Positions 1 to 9,103 of a DNA stretch of 64,000 nucleotides are shown here, one piece after another. The DNA is from Tepidicaulis sp002389665 (lineage in GTDB: Bacteria; Pseudomonadota; Alphaproteobacteria; Parvibaculales; Parvibaculaceae), in NCBI RefSeq assembly GCF_965222285.1, contig NZ_OZ244942.1, forward strand, positions 682,001 through 746,000, in the 5' to 3' direction. Both the position numbers and the translations under genes were made by a program. Under the pieces are notes generated by a model. The model searched no databases and was not told the DNA's origin. It saw only the letters and a list, made by a program, of their open reading frames with translations. Position 1 is the stretch's first letter. Each line of letters begins with the position of its first letter.

Positions 1-296
1 CGCCCGAGGCATTTCAATATGTGGCCATGCCGTGCAGCCGGGCGCGCTTTCTTTCCGTCATGGAGCATTCGTTGCAACTCCGGCGCATTGCGCAGGAGAT
101 GAACGAAGCGCAAGTCTGTCTGGACGGGCGCCCGCTTTGGGAGCTCGAGCGCGAGGTGGTGGAAAAGACCATCCGCCAATGCTCCGGTTCCATTCCCTCT
201 GCGGCGCGGCGTTTGGGGGTCAGTCCTTCGACGCTCTACCGCAAGCGGGAATCCTGGGCGCGCAAGCTGCGCCCGCAGCGCAAAGTGGCTTACTGA
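1..296 (+). CDS. C-terminal fragment of a Fis-type HTH response regulator (5' end outside window)
   Basis: The reading frame is open from base 3 to the TGA at 294-296, so only the last ~98 residues are present. The visible part holds a linker followed by a Fis-type helix-turn-helix: the stretch around EKTIRQCSGSIPSAARRLGV, then SPSTLYRKRESW. This is the usual DNA-binding tail of sigma-54-dependent response regulators of the NtrC/FlbD class, and also of short REC-Fis regulators. The AAA+ or receiver part would lie upstream of the window, so the exact class cannot be decided. Its stop codon overlaps the 3' end of the convergent DUF819 gene by 7 bases. A methionine at 60 is internal and was not taken as the start, because the upstream frame stays open and coding-like. 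Confidence 0.7.
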   Translation, partial: PEAFQYVAMPCSRARFLSVMEHSLQLRRIAQEMNEAQVCLDGRPLWELEREVVEKTIRQCSGSIPSAARRLGVSPSTLYRKRESWARKLRPQRKVAY

Positions 297-1474
297 AGCC
301 AGCCGGAAAGCGCGACACCGATAAAGGTGGCAATGGCATAGCCCAGAACGCCCAGCATAACGGCGGGTGTTACCAGGGCATGCCAGCGCTGGCCGGCGGC
401 TTGCGCCGCTGCCGTTGCCGGGCCAAGCGCCACGGCATTGGAAACGAGCATGGCTTCGGCCAGATCGATCTTGAAAAGCTTGGCGGCGGCAAGCACGACC
501 GCCAGATGCACGCTTGCCATAATGCCCACAAAGGCAAAGACGGGCAGCGCGGTTTCGATCATCAAAACCACATTGGCACCTGCGCCCATCACCCCGAAAA
601 ACACATACATGAAGAACATGCCGAGATCGAAATCGCCGTGCAGCTTTTCGATCTGCCGGGGAAAGAGATTGGCAACGGCAAGCGCATAAAGCGTCAAAAA
701 GAGCACGCCGTAGCGGGAGAAATCCGCAAGCCAGCCGATTCCGGCGGCCGCGCCCCAGCCGCCGACAAGAGCTGCCGTCTCATAACCTAGAAAACAGCAG
801 ACTGCTGAAATGGCAAGCAGCAGCGCAAGCTTACTCACCTGTATGGGCGGAAGGGCGCCTTTGCGTTCAGCCTCTTCTTCCGCGCTTTCTTCGGCTGCTG
901 CCGCCTCGACGATGGGCGAGGGGATGAAACGGCGGATCGCGGCCCGGCCTGGAATGAGCACGAGCAACACCAGAAAAAGCGTGCCGCCCACATTGTCCGC
1001 CGCCGCCATGGCCGAAAGCAGCGTGCCGTCCTCCATGCCGAGCGCCTGGCTGGTCGCGGCGAAGTTCATCGAGCCGCCGATCCAGCTTGCCCCGATGGTG
1101 GAGACGATATTGGCCGAGGAGGGGCCGAGATCGACCAGCGCATGGCCGGCAAGAACGCCTGCGACCGTGCCGAGCGCAGCAATAACGAAGGTCAGCAGCA
1201 TCGGGCCGGCAACGGGAAAAAGCTCGCGTAAGTTAGCGCGCATCAGCAGGAGCGGAATGGCGAGCGAGACCGCATAGGTCCAGACCGCATCATAGAAAGG
1301 CGCGGAAAACGGCACGATGCGCAGGTTGGAAAGAACGATCCCGGCCAGAATGACGAGAATGACGCCGGAGAGAAACTTCCCGAGCCTTGTGTGTTCGGAC
1401 CAGAAGCCGAATGCGGCGAGCGCCACAAAGACCATGATGAGGCCGAAAATGTTTTCTGCGCCGATGAGCGGCAT
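290..1474 (-). CDS. DUF819 family integral membrane protein
   Basis: A 394-residue, strongly hydrophobic protein with about ten predicted transmembrane segments along its length. The central signature GASWIGGSMNFAA and the following acidic, Asn-containing segment (AAADNVGG) match the DUF819/YjcL family of inner-membrane proteins, whose substrate is unknown. A charged loop rich in Glu and Ala (about residues 190-205) splits two membrane halves, as is usual in transporters built from an inverted repeat. A good ribosome site (GGGAGGGAG) sits just before the ATG. It is probably monocistronic: the LpxR-like gene upstream on the same strand ends 78 bases before this start. Function is unassigned; transport is an inference from topology only. 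Confidence 0.8.
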   Translation of the reverse strand: MPLIGAENIFGLIMVFVALAAFGFWSEHTRLGKFLSGVILVILAGIVLSNLRIVPFSAPFYDAVWTYAVSLAIPLLLMRANLRELFPVAGPMLLTFVIAALGTVAGVLAGHALVDLGPSSANIVSTIGASWIGGSMNFAATSQALGMEDGTLLSAMAAADNVGGTLFLVLLVLIPGRAAIRRFIPSPIVEAAAAEESAEEEAERKGALPPIQVSKLALLLAISAVCCFLGYETAALVGGWGAAAGIGWLADFSRYGVLFLTLYALAVANLFPRQIEKLHGDFDLGMFFMYVFFGVMGAGANVVLMIETALPVFAFVGIMASVHLAVVLAAAKLFKIDLAEAMLVSNAVALGPATAAAQAAGQRWHALVTPAVMLGVLGYAIATFIGVALSGWLQ

Positions 1475-1552
1475 AGGCTCCCTCCCCGAATCTTTCCCGC
1501 GATCCGGTTAATCTGGAAGGAGAGCCCCTCACCTGCAAGGCTTAAGTGCCGC

Positions 1553-2614
1553 TTAGAGCGCCCAGCCCAGCGTGATCGAGCCGAATTGGTCCGGCTTGTC
1601 CTGCCCGTGAAACTCGCGGGTGCGGTAAAGATGGGTGAAGCTGATGCGCGTGCGCCCGATCACCGTGACGAGGCCGAGCTTGGCATCGGCGACGAAATGC
1701 TTCTTGTTGACGCTATGGCTGTCGCGGAACGTATTGCCGTCGAGAAAAATGTCCCGGGCAACGGCGCGCCCTTCAAGACCGGCAAAGACATACCAGTCGA
1801 AGGAACTGTCGGCATGGAACCATTCCGAACCGCCAATACCGGGATAGATGCGCGGCGGGCCGAAATCATCCGGCAGCGAAGGCCCGAGCCGCAGCGTGCC
1901 GCCAAGCCCGCCATAGGTCTGCACGTTGCCGACCGACAAGACACCGTAAGGAATGAAATCGGTTTCGAAACCCAGCACCTCCGGCGTTGCGAAAATATCG
2001 CTCCGCCAGGCCCGCTCCAGCGTCAGATTGACGCCGAGCTCGTTGCGTAGCTGATTGTCCCAACCTTCCGCTTCCTCCGCGCCGATCAGTACATGCCAAT
2101 TATTCTGCACTTCCTCACCGAGCGCGGCGGGGCCTACGACACCGACATCGAGCTTCCATTGATCCTGAATGGCCAGATTGGAATCGGACTTATAAACCGA
2201 CTGCAGCGAGAAAGTGAGATGCAGCCAGGCGGCATAGGGCCGGTCATCGGCCACCAGGGCGCGCGTGTCCGTATCGTCCGGTGTAAAAATCACATGACCG
2301 AGCGCCGCGCCGGCGCGGTGGTGGCTTGTGTAAAGATTGGAGGAGCGGCCGGGAATGGGAAGTTCGGTCAAAAAACCCATCCAGCCGGGAAATTGCCGGG
2401 GCTCCGAAAGCCAGGAAGCTTGCAGACCGTTCGTATAATGCCTGTCCGTATTGGCGAAATTGGCAAAAAGATCGTTCTCGACTTGCAGCGTCACAAAGCC
2501 GTTGTCCTGCGGTATTTCATGACCCGCTGGCGGTTGCGCCAGGGCAGGAGAGGCGGCAAGAGCGAAGGCGCATCCCACCGCCCATGTGCGCCAAGCGGTG
2601 ATTCTTTCTTTCAT
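1553..2614 (-). CDS. Lipid A deacylase LpxR family outer membrane protein
   Basis: A 353-residue protein with a Sec signal peptide (hydrophobic core, AASPALA cleavage region) and a 12-strand-barrel-like pattern ending in an aromatic/Leu strand. The N-terminal signature VENDLFANFANTDRHYTNG contains the Asn-Asp pair (N47, D48) and Thr of the LpxR (DUF2219) active site, and GWDNQLRNE is the second conserved block. Family members remove the 3'-acyloxyacyl chain from lipid A in the outer membrane, calcium-dependently in Salmonella. I chose the ATG at 2614 rather than one 30 codons upstream, because it gives a clean signal peptide and is preceded by a GGGGGAAA ribosome site. The activity is inferred from family; related barrels of unknown role also carry DUF2219. 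Confidence 0.8.
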   Translation of the reverse strand: MKERITAWRTWAVGCAFALAASPALAQPPAGHEIPQDNGFVTLQVENDLFANFANTDRHYTNGLQASWLSEPRQFPGWMGFLTELPIPGRSSNLYTSHHRAGAALGHVIFTPDDTDTRALVADDRPYAAWLHLTFSLQSVYKSDSNLAIQDQWKLDVGVVGPAALGEEVQNNWHVLIGAEEAEGWDNQLRNELGVNLTLERAWRSDIFATPEVLGFETDFIPYGVLSVGNVQTYGGLGGTLRLGPSLPDDFGPPRIYPGIGGSEWFHADSSFDWYVFAGLEGRAVARDIFLDGNTFRDSHSVNKKHFVADAKLGLVTVIGRTRISFTHLYRTREFHGQDKPDQFGSITLGWAL

Positions 2615-2801
2615 GGTTTCCCCCGCAAGAAGCAATGCCGGCAGATAAGACGCATGGCTGAACAACGCGAATGTCTTGACCTGGTTCCCTGATTGACGGT
2701 CCAATATTGCCTAATTGCGGTGACAATACGGCAAATAAAATGCGCCGCTGCGATCTGCGCCGGAAAAACGCGGCCAGGGACGCGATCTGGGGAGGAAGCG
2801 A

Positions 2802-4394
2802 ATGGCAAAGAGCGGCAGTGAAGAAGAAAGCGCGCTGACACCGGAAGAAGCGGCGGCAAGCGGCATGGTGCTCGCGCTTCACGCGCAGCTTGCGCCGGAG
2901 CGGATCGCCGTTACAAGCGCGGCGGGCACGCACAGCTTCGGTGAGCTGAATGCGAGAGCCAACCAGCTTGTGCGGGCGCTGAGAGCGCGCGGTGTGGTGC
3001 CGGGCGCGGGCGTTGCGCTTTTATGTTCCAACCGGCCCGAATTCGTGGAGGCCATGGCCGCCTGTCAGCGCGGCGGGTATCGCATCACCCCGATCAATTG
3101 GCACCTGACGGGAAAAGAAGTGGGCTACATCGTCGATAATTGCGAGGCCGAAGCCTTTCTCGCCGATACCCGCTTTAGCGTGAATGCAATCGAGGCGGCA
3201 GCCCTTGCTCCCGGCGCCAAAGTAAAGCTCGCCATTGGCGGCGCAATCGATGGTTTCGAGCCTTATGAAGCAGCGGTGGAGGAGCAAGCAGGCGGCGACC
3301 TTTCCGACCCGCAGCTTGGCTCGCAGATGCTTTATACCTCGGGCACGACCGGCCATCCGAAAGGCGTTTACCGGCGCACGCCGCCCGGCCCCTCGCCGCT
3401 GCTTGAAAAACTGCGCGAGACGGCGGCGTTCAAGCCGGGCGAGGATGTAGCGCTTGTCACCGGCCCGCTTTATCACGCAGCGCCCCTGGCGCTTAATCTT
3501 CTCTTTCCCCTTGCAAGCGGTGTCGGCACCGTTCTCATGGATAAATGGGACGCGGAAGAAACATTGGCGCTTATCGAAAAACACCGCATCACCCACACCC
3601 ATGTCGTGCCCACCATGATGCACCGCATGGCGGGCCTGCCGCGCGCCGTGCGGGAGAAATACGATCTTTCATCCTTGCGCTGGATGCTGCATGGGGCAGC
3701 GCCTTGCCCTGTCCATGTCAAAGAAGAAACGATCACCTGGCTCGGCCCTGTCGTCTTCGAATATTACGCGGCAACGGAAGGGGGCGGCGTTTTCATCGGC
3801 CCGGAAGAATGGCTTGATAAGAAAGGAAGCGTCGGGCGCGCGCTGCCGGGCGTCACCGTCTCTATTCAGGATGAAGAAGGCAGGGAACTGCCTGCGGGAG
3901 AAACCGGCACCGTCTATTTCAAGGCGCCGGATGTGGGCCGCTTTGAATATTTCAAAGCGCCGGAGAAAACCGAAGGCGCGTACCGCGGCCACTACTTCAC
4001 CATGGGCGATATGGGCTATATCGATGAGGACGGGTTCATCTTCCTCACCGGGCGCAGCGCCGAGCTTATCATTTCCGGCGGGGTCAATATTTATCCCGCC
4101 GAGATCGATCAGGAGCTTTTGCAGCACCCTGCCGTCGCGGATGTCGCGACCATCGGCGTGCCCAACGAGGAATGGGGCGAGGAGGTCAAGGCGGTGGTGC
4201 AGGTAAAAGACGGTGTGCACGCGGGCCCTGAGCTGGCGCAAGAGCTTCTGGAATTCGCCGCCAGCCGCCTTCCGGGGTTCAAGCGCCCGCGCAGCATCGA
4301 CTTCGCCGAGGATCTGCCGCGTCTGCCGACGGGCAAGATCGTCCGCCGCCAGGTGCGCGCGCCTTATTGGCCCGAGGGGGGAAAGTCCATCTAG
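2802..4394 (+). CDS. Acyl-CoA synthetase (AMP-forming), FadD-like
   Basis: A 530-residue member of the ANL adenylating superfamily. The phosphate-binding loop YTSGTTGHPKG lies at residues 178-188, the adenine-binding YYAATEGG motif near 325, the TGR hinge motif near 413, and the catalytic C-terminal Lys in the LPTGKIVRR motif near the end. The enzyme should activate a carboxylic acid with ATP and CoA in the cytoplasm; a medium- or long-chain fatty acid is the likely substrate, but this is not readable from sequence. The start ATG follows a strong GGGGAGGAAG site. It runs convergently into an acyl-CoA dehydrogenase gene only 10 bases away, so both steps of fatty-acid activation and oxidation lie together, though on opposite strands. 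Confidence 0.88.
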   Translation: MAKSGSEEESALTPEEAAASGMVLALHAQLAPERIAVTSAAGTHSFGELNARANQLVRALRARGVVPGAGVALLCSNRPEFVEAMAACQRGGYRITPINWHLTGKEVGYIVDNCEAEAFLADTRFSVNAIEAAALAPGAKVKLAIGGAIDGFEPYEAAVEEQAGGDLSDPQLGSQMLYTSGTTGHPKGVYRRTPPGPSPLLEKLRETAAFKPGEDVALVTGPLYHAAPLALNLLFPLASGVGTVLMDKWDAEETLALIEKHRITHTHVVPTMMHRMAGLPRAVREKYDLSSLRWMLHGAAPCPVHVKEETITWLGPVVFEYYAATEGGGVFIGPEEWLDKKGSVGRALPGVTVSIQDEEGRELPAGETGTVYFKAPDVGRFEYFKAPEKTEGAYRGHYFTMGDMGYIDEDGFIFLTGRSAELIISGGVNIYPAEIDQELLQHPAVADVATIGVPNEEWGEEVKAVVQVKDGVHAGPELAQELLEFAASRLPGFKRPRSIDFAEDLPRLPTGKIVRRQVRAPYWPEGGKSI

Positions 4395-4404
4395 CGGCCC
4401 CGCG

Positions 4405-5604
4405 CTACAGCCCCAGCACCGCTTTGGCCAGCACCCCGCGCTGAATCTCGTTCGAGCCGCCATAGATTGTCGTGGCCCGCCCGAAGGCGTAATTGGAAAA
4501 GACTGTCACGGCGTGATCCGGCCCGACCGGCGCCTGCGAGACAAGGCCGAGCAATTGATCCCGGTGAAAGGGCTGCGCATAAAAAGCGATAAGCTCCACG
4601 GCAAGCGTTTGCAGTTTCTGCGCAAGCTCCGAGCCGATGACTTTCAGGATCGATGTTTCCGCGCCGAGCGTCTTTCCTGCGGCGGCTTCCGCCAGCTTGC
4701 GCAGGTTCGTGAATTCAAGGCTTGAAAGCTCGATCTCAAGTTCGGCAAGACGGCGGCAAAAACCCTCATCCTCGATCAGTGTCTTGCCGTCGCCGTCCCG
4801 TTCCTCGCCCGCCATTTTCTTCAACTGGGCAATGCGGCGTTTGGATTCGGGCACGCCGGCAATCCCCGTGCGCTCGTTCGCCAGCAGGAACTTCGCATAG
4901 GTCCAACCCTTGTTTTCCTCGCCGACGAGATTTTCCACCGGCACTTTCACATCCGAGAAGAAAACCTCATTCAGGTGATGCAGCCCGTCGATCGTCACGA
5001 TGGGGCGCACCTCGATGCCGGGGCTTTTCATATCGATCAGCAAAAAGGAAATACCTTCCTGCTGTTTGACATTTTCATCGGTGCGCACCAGGCAGAAAAT
5101 CCAGTCCGCTTCATGGGCGTATGACGTCCAGATCTTCTGGCCGTTGACGATGTAATGATCGCCCTCGCGAACGGCTTTCGTTTTCAACGAGGCAAGGTCG
5201 GAGCCTGCGCCCGGTTCCGAATAGCCCTGGCACCACCACACATCGCCGGAAAGAATGCCGGGCAGGTGCCGGGCTTTCTGCGCGTCATTGCCGAATGTGT
5301 AGATGACGGGGCCGACCATGGTCAGGCCAAATGCCATGAGGCGCGGGGCGTTCGCCCGCGCGCATTCTTCCTGGAAGATATGTTTTTGTGTGACGTCCCA
5401 GCCCGTGCCGCCATGTTCTTCCGGCCAGCTAGGCGCCACCCAGCCTTTTTCATAAAGCGCGCGGTGCCATTTTTTCAGAAGCGGTTTTTCGATGCTCACC
5501 CCGACGGTGGGCGCATTGGCAATCTCCTCGGGCAGCGCTTCTTCGATAAAACGGCGTACCTCGGCGCGGAACTGCTGCGCGGCCTCGCTTTCCTTCAACT
5601 GCAT
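4405..5604 (-). CDS. Acyl-CoA dehydrogenase family protein
   Basis: A 399-residue flavoenzyme of the acyl-CoA dehydrogenase family. The order is an alpha-helical N-domain (to ~125), the middle beta-domain with QGYSEPGAGSDLA and QKIWTSYA, and a C-terminal helical domain ending in IYGGSNEIQRGVL. The FAD-contact motifs are intact. At the place where medium-chain enzymes carry the base Glu (YEGT) this protein has YGGS, as do many bacterial FadE-type enzymes whose base lies elsewhere or in a partner subunit. The start at 5604 was chosen because it has AAGGAGGGG seven bases upstream; a longer open frame continues upstream but is not family-like. It abuts the convergent acyl-CoA synthetase gene and is divergent from the sensor kinase gene. 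Confidence 0.88.
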   Translation of the reverse strand: MQLKESEAAQQFRAEVRRFIEEALPEEIANAPTVGVSIEKPLLKKWHRALYEKGWVAPSWPEEHGGTGWDVTQKHIFQEECARANAPRLMAFGLTMVGPVIYTFGNDAQKARHLPGILSGDVWWCQGYSEPGAGSDLASLKTKAVREGDHYIVNGQKIWTSYAHEADWIFCLVRTDENVKQQEGISFLLIDMKSPGIEVRPIVTIDGLHHLNEVFFSDVKVPVENLVGEENKGWTYAKFLLANERTGIAGVPESKRRIAQLKKMAGEERDGDGKTLIEDEGFCRRLAELEIELSSLEFTNLRKLAEAAAGKTLGAETSILKVIGSELAQKLQTLAVELIAFYAQPFHRDQLLGLVSQAPVGPDHAVTVFSNYAFGRATTIYGGSNEIQRGVLAKAVLGL

Positions 5605-5670
5605 GGGCGTCCCCTCCTTGCTTCTTTTACCCATTATTAACCCAGAAATCTTCCGTCTGCCCAGCGCGGG

Positions 5671-8121
5671 ATGAGGACAAGGGTTTGGAAAGCAAGCTTT
5701 CCTAGAGTGGGGCTCTATGCGCGGAACAGGGGATATGTCTTGCAGCGGCCGGCCGGAATTTTGAAGAAAATCAGCAATTTGATACACGTGCCGGCGCGCG
5801 CCGCCACGGCGCTGCATTCGTCCGTTTTGGCCGTGTCGGTCAGCCTGACCATGCTGGCCTTGCTGCTTGCAGCGCTTTGGTGGAACCAGCTGCGTAATGA
5901 AGAAACTATTCGCCAGCATACGGGCCAGATGCTCACTGCCTCTGGCAACATGAACGCGCGCACCATCGATGCCTGGTTCGAGCGCCAGCGTGGCACGGTG
6001 CAAGGCTGGGCCCGGCTTGACGTGGTGGAAGGGCGCATCCGGAAAATGCTCACCGCGCCGCCCGCCGAGCGTGCAAAGCTTGAAAGCGAGCTGCGCGAAT
6101 TGCTGGACGCGTTTTTGCCGCGCACGGGTTATACGGGCTATGCCTTTCTCGATGCCGAAGGGGGCGTTCTTCTCGCCTCCAACAATGAATGCGGCGCCCG
6201 CCTTTCCCGTATTCCCGCCGAAAGCCGGGAGCGCGTACTGACCGGCAAGCCCGTGGTCGGCTTTCCCCAGTCGGGGCTCGTGCGGGTGGAGGGACAAAAA
6301 TCGGCGCTCTTCTCCGCTGCGCCTATTTTGGGTGAAAGCGGTAAAACTATCGGTCTTCTAGCGCTTGCCATCGACCCGGCAGGTGATTTTACGCGCATGC
6401 TCCGCAACAGCCATTTCGGCGATAGCGGGGAGACCTACGCCGTCAATGCGCAAGGGGTCATCGTCAGCGAAAGCCGTTTCGGCGCGCAGATCGGGCTGCG
6501 TGCGACGGCCGGCAAGCCGGTCAAGAGCAATGCCGCCGCCCTGCCGCTCAGCGCCCTCGCCGGGCGCATGGTAAGTGAGCGCCGGAACAGCGAAGAATTT
6601 ACGCCCTATACCGATTACCGGGGGGTGGCAGTGATCGGGGTGGCCCGTTGGCTGGAGGAATCCGGCGTTGGTATTCTGACCGAGGTCGATGCCAAGGAGG
6701 CCTATAAGGCGATTGACTACACCCGCTGGCAGGCCGTGCTGCAAAGCGTGGTTCTCATTCAATTATACTGCATCCTGGCTGCGGTGATCTGGGGCGCGCG
6801 GCGCTTGATCGCACTGCGCGAGGAAAAGGCGCGTCAGTCCGAAAGCCGGATGAAAGATGCAATCGACGCCATGCCCGCCCCATTGCTGCTCTATGATGAT
6901 GGGGACTGCCTGCTGGCCTTTAACAAGGCAGCGGAAATAGCGTTCGAACCGATCCCCGATTATCTGCGCTTCGGTAAGCCGCTTCAGGAAATGGTCTGGG
7001 AATCCTTTTCCACTGGCCGCCTCAGCGCGGGCGAGGGGCTCGATGCCGCCGCCTCCTATATCAAGGTTCAGGACTTCATCATGGGCCGGCTGGAGCAGGG
7101 CGGCGCCGTCGATCTTACCGCCTCGGATGGGCGGAACTTCGAGGTTCAACGGGTTGCAACGCAAGGCGGTACGGCCTTCATCTTCTTCGATGTGACGGAC
7201 CGGATGCGCGCGCAGGAAGAAATCCGCTCCATCAACACGGCGCTTGAAAAGCGGGTGCAGGAACGCACCTTGAAGCTGGAACGGGCGAATGAAGAACTGC
7301 AGGAGGCGAATGAGGAACTGCAGGACGCCCAGGCGCGCCTGGTGCAGCATGAGACTATGGCCTCGCTCGGCAGCATGGTGGCCGGCATCGCCCATGAGAT
7401 CAACACGCCGCTCGGCGTCTGCGTGACGGCAGCCTCTCACTTCCGCGAAAGCGTGAACAAGCTTTACGGCCTTTTCGATGAAGGCATCATGACGCGCTCG
7501 GATTTTGCGAAGTTCCAGGAGCTCTCGCTGCGGACGATGGAAATTCTGGAGCGCAACCTTCACCGCGCTTCCCAGCTCGTGCGCTCCTTCAAATCCGTTT
7601 CCGCCGACCAGATCCATGAAGAAATCCGCACCATCGATCTCGGCACTTACGTCGAGGAAGTGGCAACGACCCTCGAGCCCATGATGAAAAAGGGCGGCCA
7701 CACGCTCAAAGTTTCGATCGAGGAAAGCGCGGAGCTTGAAACCTATCCCGGCGTCATCGCGCAAATCATTTCCAATCTGGTCGCCAATGCCGTTACCCAT
7801 GGGTTCGATGAGCGCGGCGGCCTTATCCGCATGTCCTTGAAAAATGGCGGGATCAATTCCCTGCGTCTCACGGTGGAAGATTCCGGCAAAGGCATTCCCC
7901 CCGACGTCGAAAAACGCATGTTCGAGCCTTTCTTCACCACCAAGCGTAAATCGGGCGGTACGGGGCTCGGCCTCAGCACGGTCTTCAATCTGGTGGTCAA
8001 GCAGCTCGGCGGGCGCATCGATTTCCGCCGTTCGGAACTGGGCGGCGCGCGGTTCGATATTTCCGTGCCGCTCGGCGCGCCGGGAGCGGTGGAAATTCAC
8101 GGGCTTGAAGACAGTGCGTAA
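5671..8121 (+). CDS. Membrane sensor histidine kinase (dCache-PAS-HisKA-HATPase)
   Basis: A protein of up to 816 residues. One membrane segment spans about 51-71, followed by a ~280-residue periplasmic sensor of Cache type, a second segment at about 356-376, a PAS-like domain (~395-505), a long coiled coil, the dimerisation and phosphoacceptor helix with IAHEINTPLG (His575), and an ATPase domain with an intact N box (SNLVANAVTHG), DSGKG and GGTGLGLS. It should autophosphorylate and pass phosphate to a response regulator that is not adjacent, so it is an orphan. The extracellular Cache domain suggests a small-molecule ligand. The start is uncertain: the ATG at 5671 has a poor ribosome site, and a TTG at 5761 would also keep the first membrane segment. 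Confidence 0.85.
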   Translation: MRTRVWKASFPRVGLYARNRGYVLQRPAGILKKISNLIHVPARAATALHSSVLAVSVSLTMLALLLAALWWNQLRNEETIRQHTGQMLTASGNMNARTIDAWFERQRGTVQGWARLDVVEGRIRKMLTAPPAERAKLESELRELLDAFLPRTGYTGYAFLDAEGGVLLASNNECGARLSRIPAESRERVLTGKPVVGFPQSGLVRVEGQKSALFSAAPILGESGKTIGLLALAIDPAGDFTRMLRNSHFGDSGETYAVNAQGVIVSESRFGAQIGLRATAGKPVKSNAAALPLSALAGRMVSERRNSEEFTPYTDYRGVAVIGVARWLEESGVGILTEVDAKEAYKAIDYTRWQAVLQSVVLIQLYCILAAVIWGARRLIALREEKARQSESRMKDAIDAMPAPLLLYDDGDCLLAFNKAAEIAFEPIPDYLRFGKPLQEMVWESFSTGRLSAGEGLDAAASYIKVQDFIMGRLEQGGAVDLTASDGRNFEVQRVATQGGTAFIFFDVTDRMRAQEEIRSINTALEKRVQERTLKLERANEELQEANEELQDAQARLVQHETMASLGSMVAGIAHEINTPLGVCVTAASHFRESVNKLYGLFDEGIMTRSDFAKFQELSLRTMEILERNLHRASQLVRSFKSVSADQIHEEIRTIDLGTYVEEVATTLEPMMKKGGHTLKVSIEESAELETYPGVIAQIISNLVANAVTHGFDERGGLIRMSLKNGGINSLRLTVEDSGKGIPPDVEKRMFEPFFTTKRKSGGTGLGLSTVFNLVVKQLGGRIDFRRSELGGARFDISVPLGAPGAVEIHGLEDSA

Positions 8122-8130
8122 CCGGGCCGT

Positions 8131-9027
8131 TCAAGGGGATGCCCTGACGAGCCGGAAGCCGGTATAGCTGTTTCTGAAATTCGGCGGATCGCCCTGCCGG
8201 GCGGCAAGGCGCACGGGCCCCGGTATATCCGTCCAGGAACCGCCGCGCCGCGTCCTGAGCCTGCAATCGGCTTCGGCATCCGCAAGGCTTTCCCGCCAGC
8301 AATCGCTTGTCCATTCCCAGACATTGCCCTGCATATCGTAAAGCCCGAACCCGTTCGGGCGGAACGCGCCGGCGGGTGAGGTGTAGAGGTATCCATCAGT
8401 GCAGCGCTCGGCGACTTTCGCGGTTTTGTTCTTGGCGGTGAGGTCGTTGACATTGGCGTAAAGGCAGGCGCGGGCAGGATCATCCCCCCAGCTATTGAGG
8501 CCTTCCGCGCCGCCGCGCGCGGCATATTCCCATTCCGCCTCGCTCGGCAGGCGGTACCGCGCGCCCGTTTTCCGGCCAAGCCAGGCGGCATAAGCCTGCG
8601 CATCTTCCGCCGAGACGCAGACGGCGGGGTGGCTGTCCTTTTGCGCAAAACCCGGTGCCCGCCAGCTCGCCGCCGCATCCATGCGCCAGCCTTCTTCCGT
8701 CAGCGTCCAGCAGCCGGGCGCGGGGGCATAGCCGCTCTCCCTGACAAAGACGGCATAAGCGCCGCGCGTCACCGGTATTTTAGCAAGCGCGAATGCCTCC
8801 ACTTGGATCTCGCGCTGCGGGAACTCGCTTGGATCGGCGGCAGGATCGGCCGCCGCCGCGCCCATCTGAAAATACCCGCCGGGAAGTTCGGCAAAAGCGA
8901 AGGGTTCCGCCGCAAGTGCAGGCCCGGCGCTGAGGCAACCGCAGAAAAGCGCGCCTAGAAAGCGTGCCCGCCAGAGGGCCGCGTCTCGCAAAAACAGTAA
9001 CAAAAAATATGACATTATTTGTGTCAT
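8131..9027 (-). CDS. Exported formylglycine-generating-enzyme-fold protein lacking catalytic cysteines
   Basis: A 298-residue protein with an N-terminal signal or membrane segment (~residues 5-40, ending GPALAAEP) and a complete SUMF1/FGE fold: GGYFQMG, PVTRGAYAVFV, the RLPSEAEWEYAARGG block, GLYDMQGNVWEWTSDCW, and a terminal RRGGSW...SYTGFRLVRA. True sulfatase-activating enzymes hold two copper-binding catalytic cysteines shortly after the GGS segment; here GGSW at about 262-265 is followed by TDIPGPVRLAARQ, without cysteine. It is therefore more likely a structural or binding relative (as in many Sumf1-like, EgtB-like or NirV-like proteins) than an active FGE. No sulfatase is nearby. It ends 9 bases from the kinase gene, convergently. 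Its start ATG lies in an imperfect palindrome. Confidence 0.8.
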   Translation of the reverse strand: MTQIMSYFLLLFLRDAALWRARFLGALFCGCLSAGPALAAEPFAFAELPGGYFQMGAAAADPAADPSEFPQREIQVEAFALAKIPVTRGAYAVFVRESGYAPAPGCWTLTEEGWRMDAAASWRAPGFAQKDSHPAVCVSAEDAQAYAAWLGRKTGARYRLPSEAEWEYAARGGAEGLNSWGDDPARACLYANVNDLTAKNKTAKVAERCTDGYLYTSPAGAFRPNGFGLYDMQGNVWEWTSDCWRESLADAEADCRLRTRRGGSWTDIPGPVRLAARQGDPPNFRNSYTGFRLVRASP

Positions 9028-9103
9028 TATGCTTGCCTCGCTCCTCCTTCCGGTGTTGAGTCGGAGAAATCATAAAGCCGGAATAAAGGGAGGGGATAAC
9101 TCC

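Noticed and set aside
32..790. A 252-residue open frame on the plus strand over the DUF819 gene
   Set aside because: It is antisense to a well-defined membrane protein and shows no domain or ribosome site.
5605..6297. A 231-residue upstream extension of the acyl-CoA dehydrogenase frame
   Set aside because: The extension is not family-like, overlaps the divergent kinase gene, and a strong AAGGAGGGG site marks the shorter start at 5604.
8131..9027. Naming the FGE-fold gene a sulfatase-activating enzyme
   Set aside because: The two catalytic cysteines are absent and no sulfatase is nearby.
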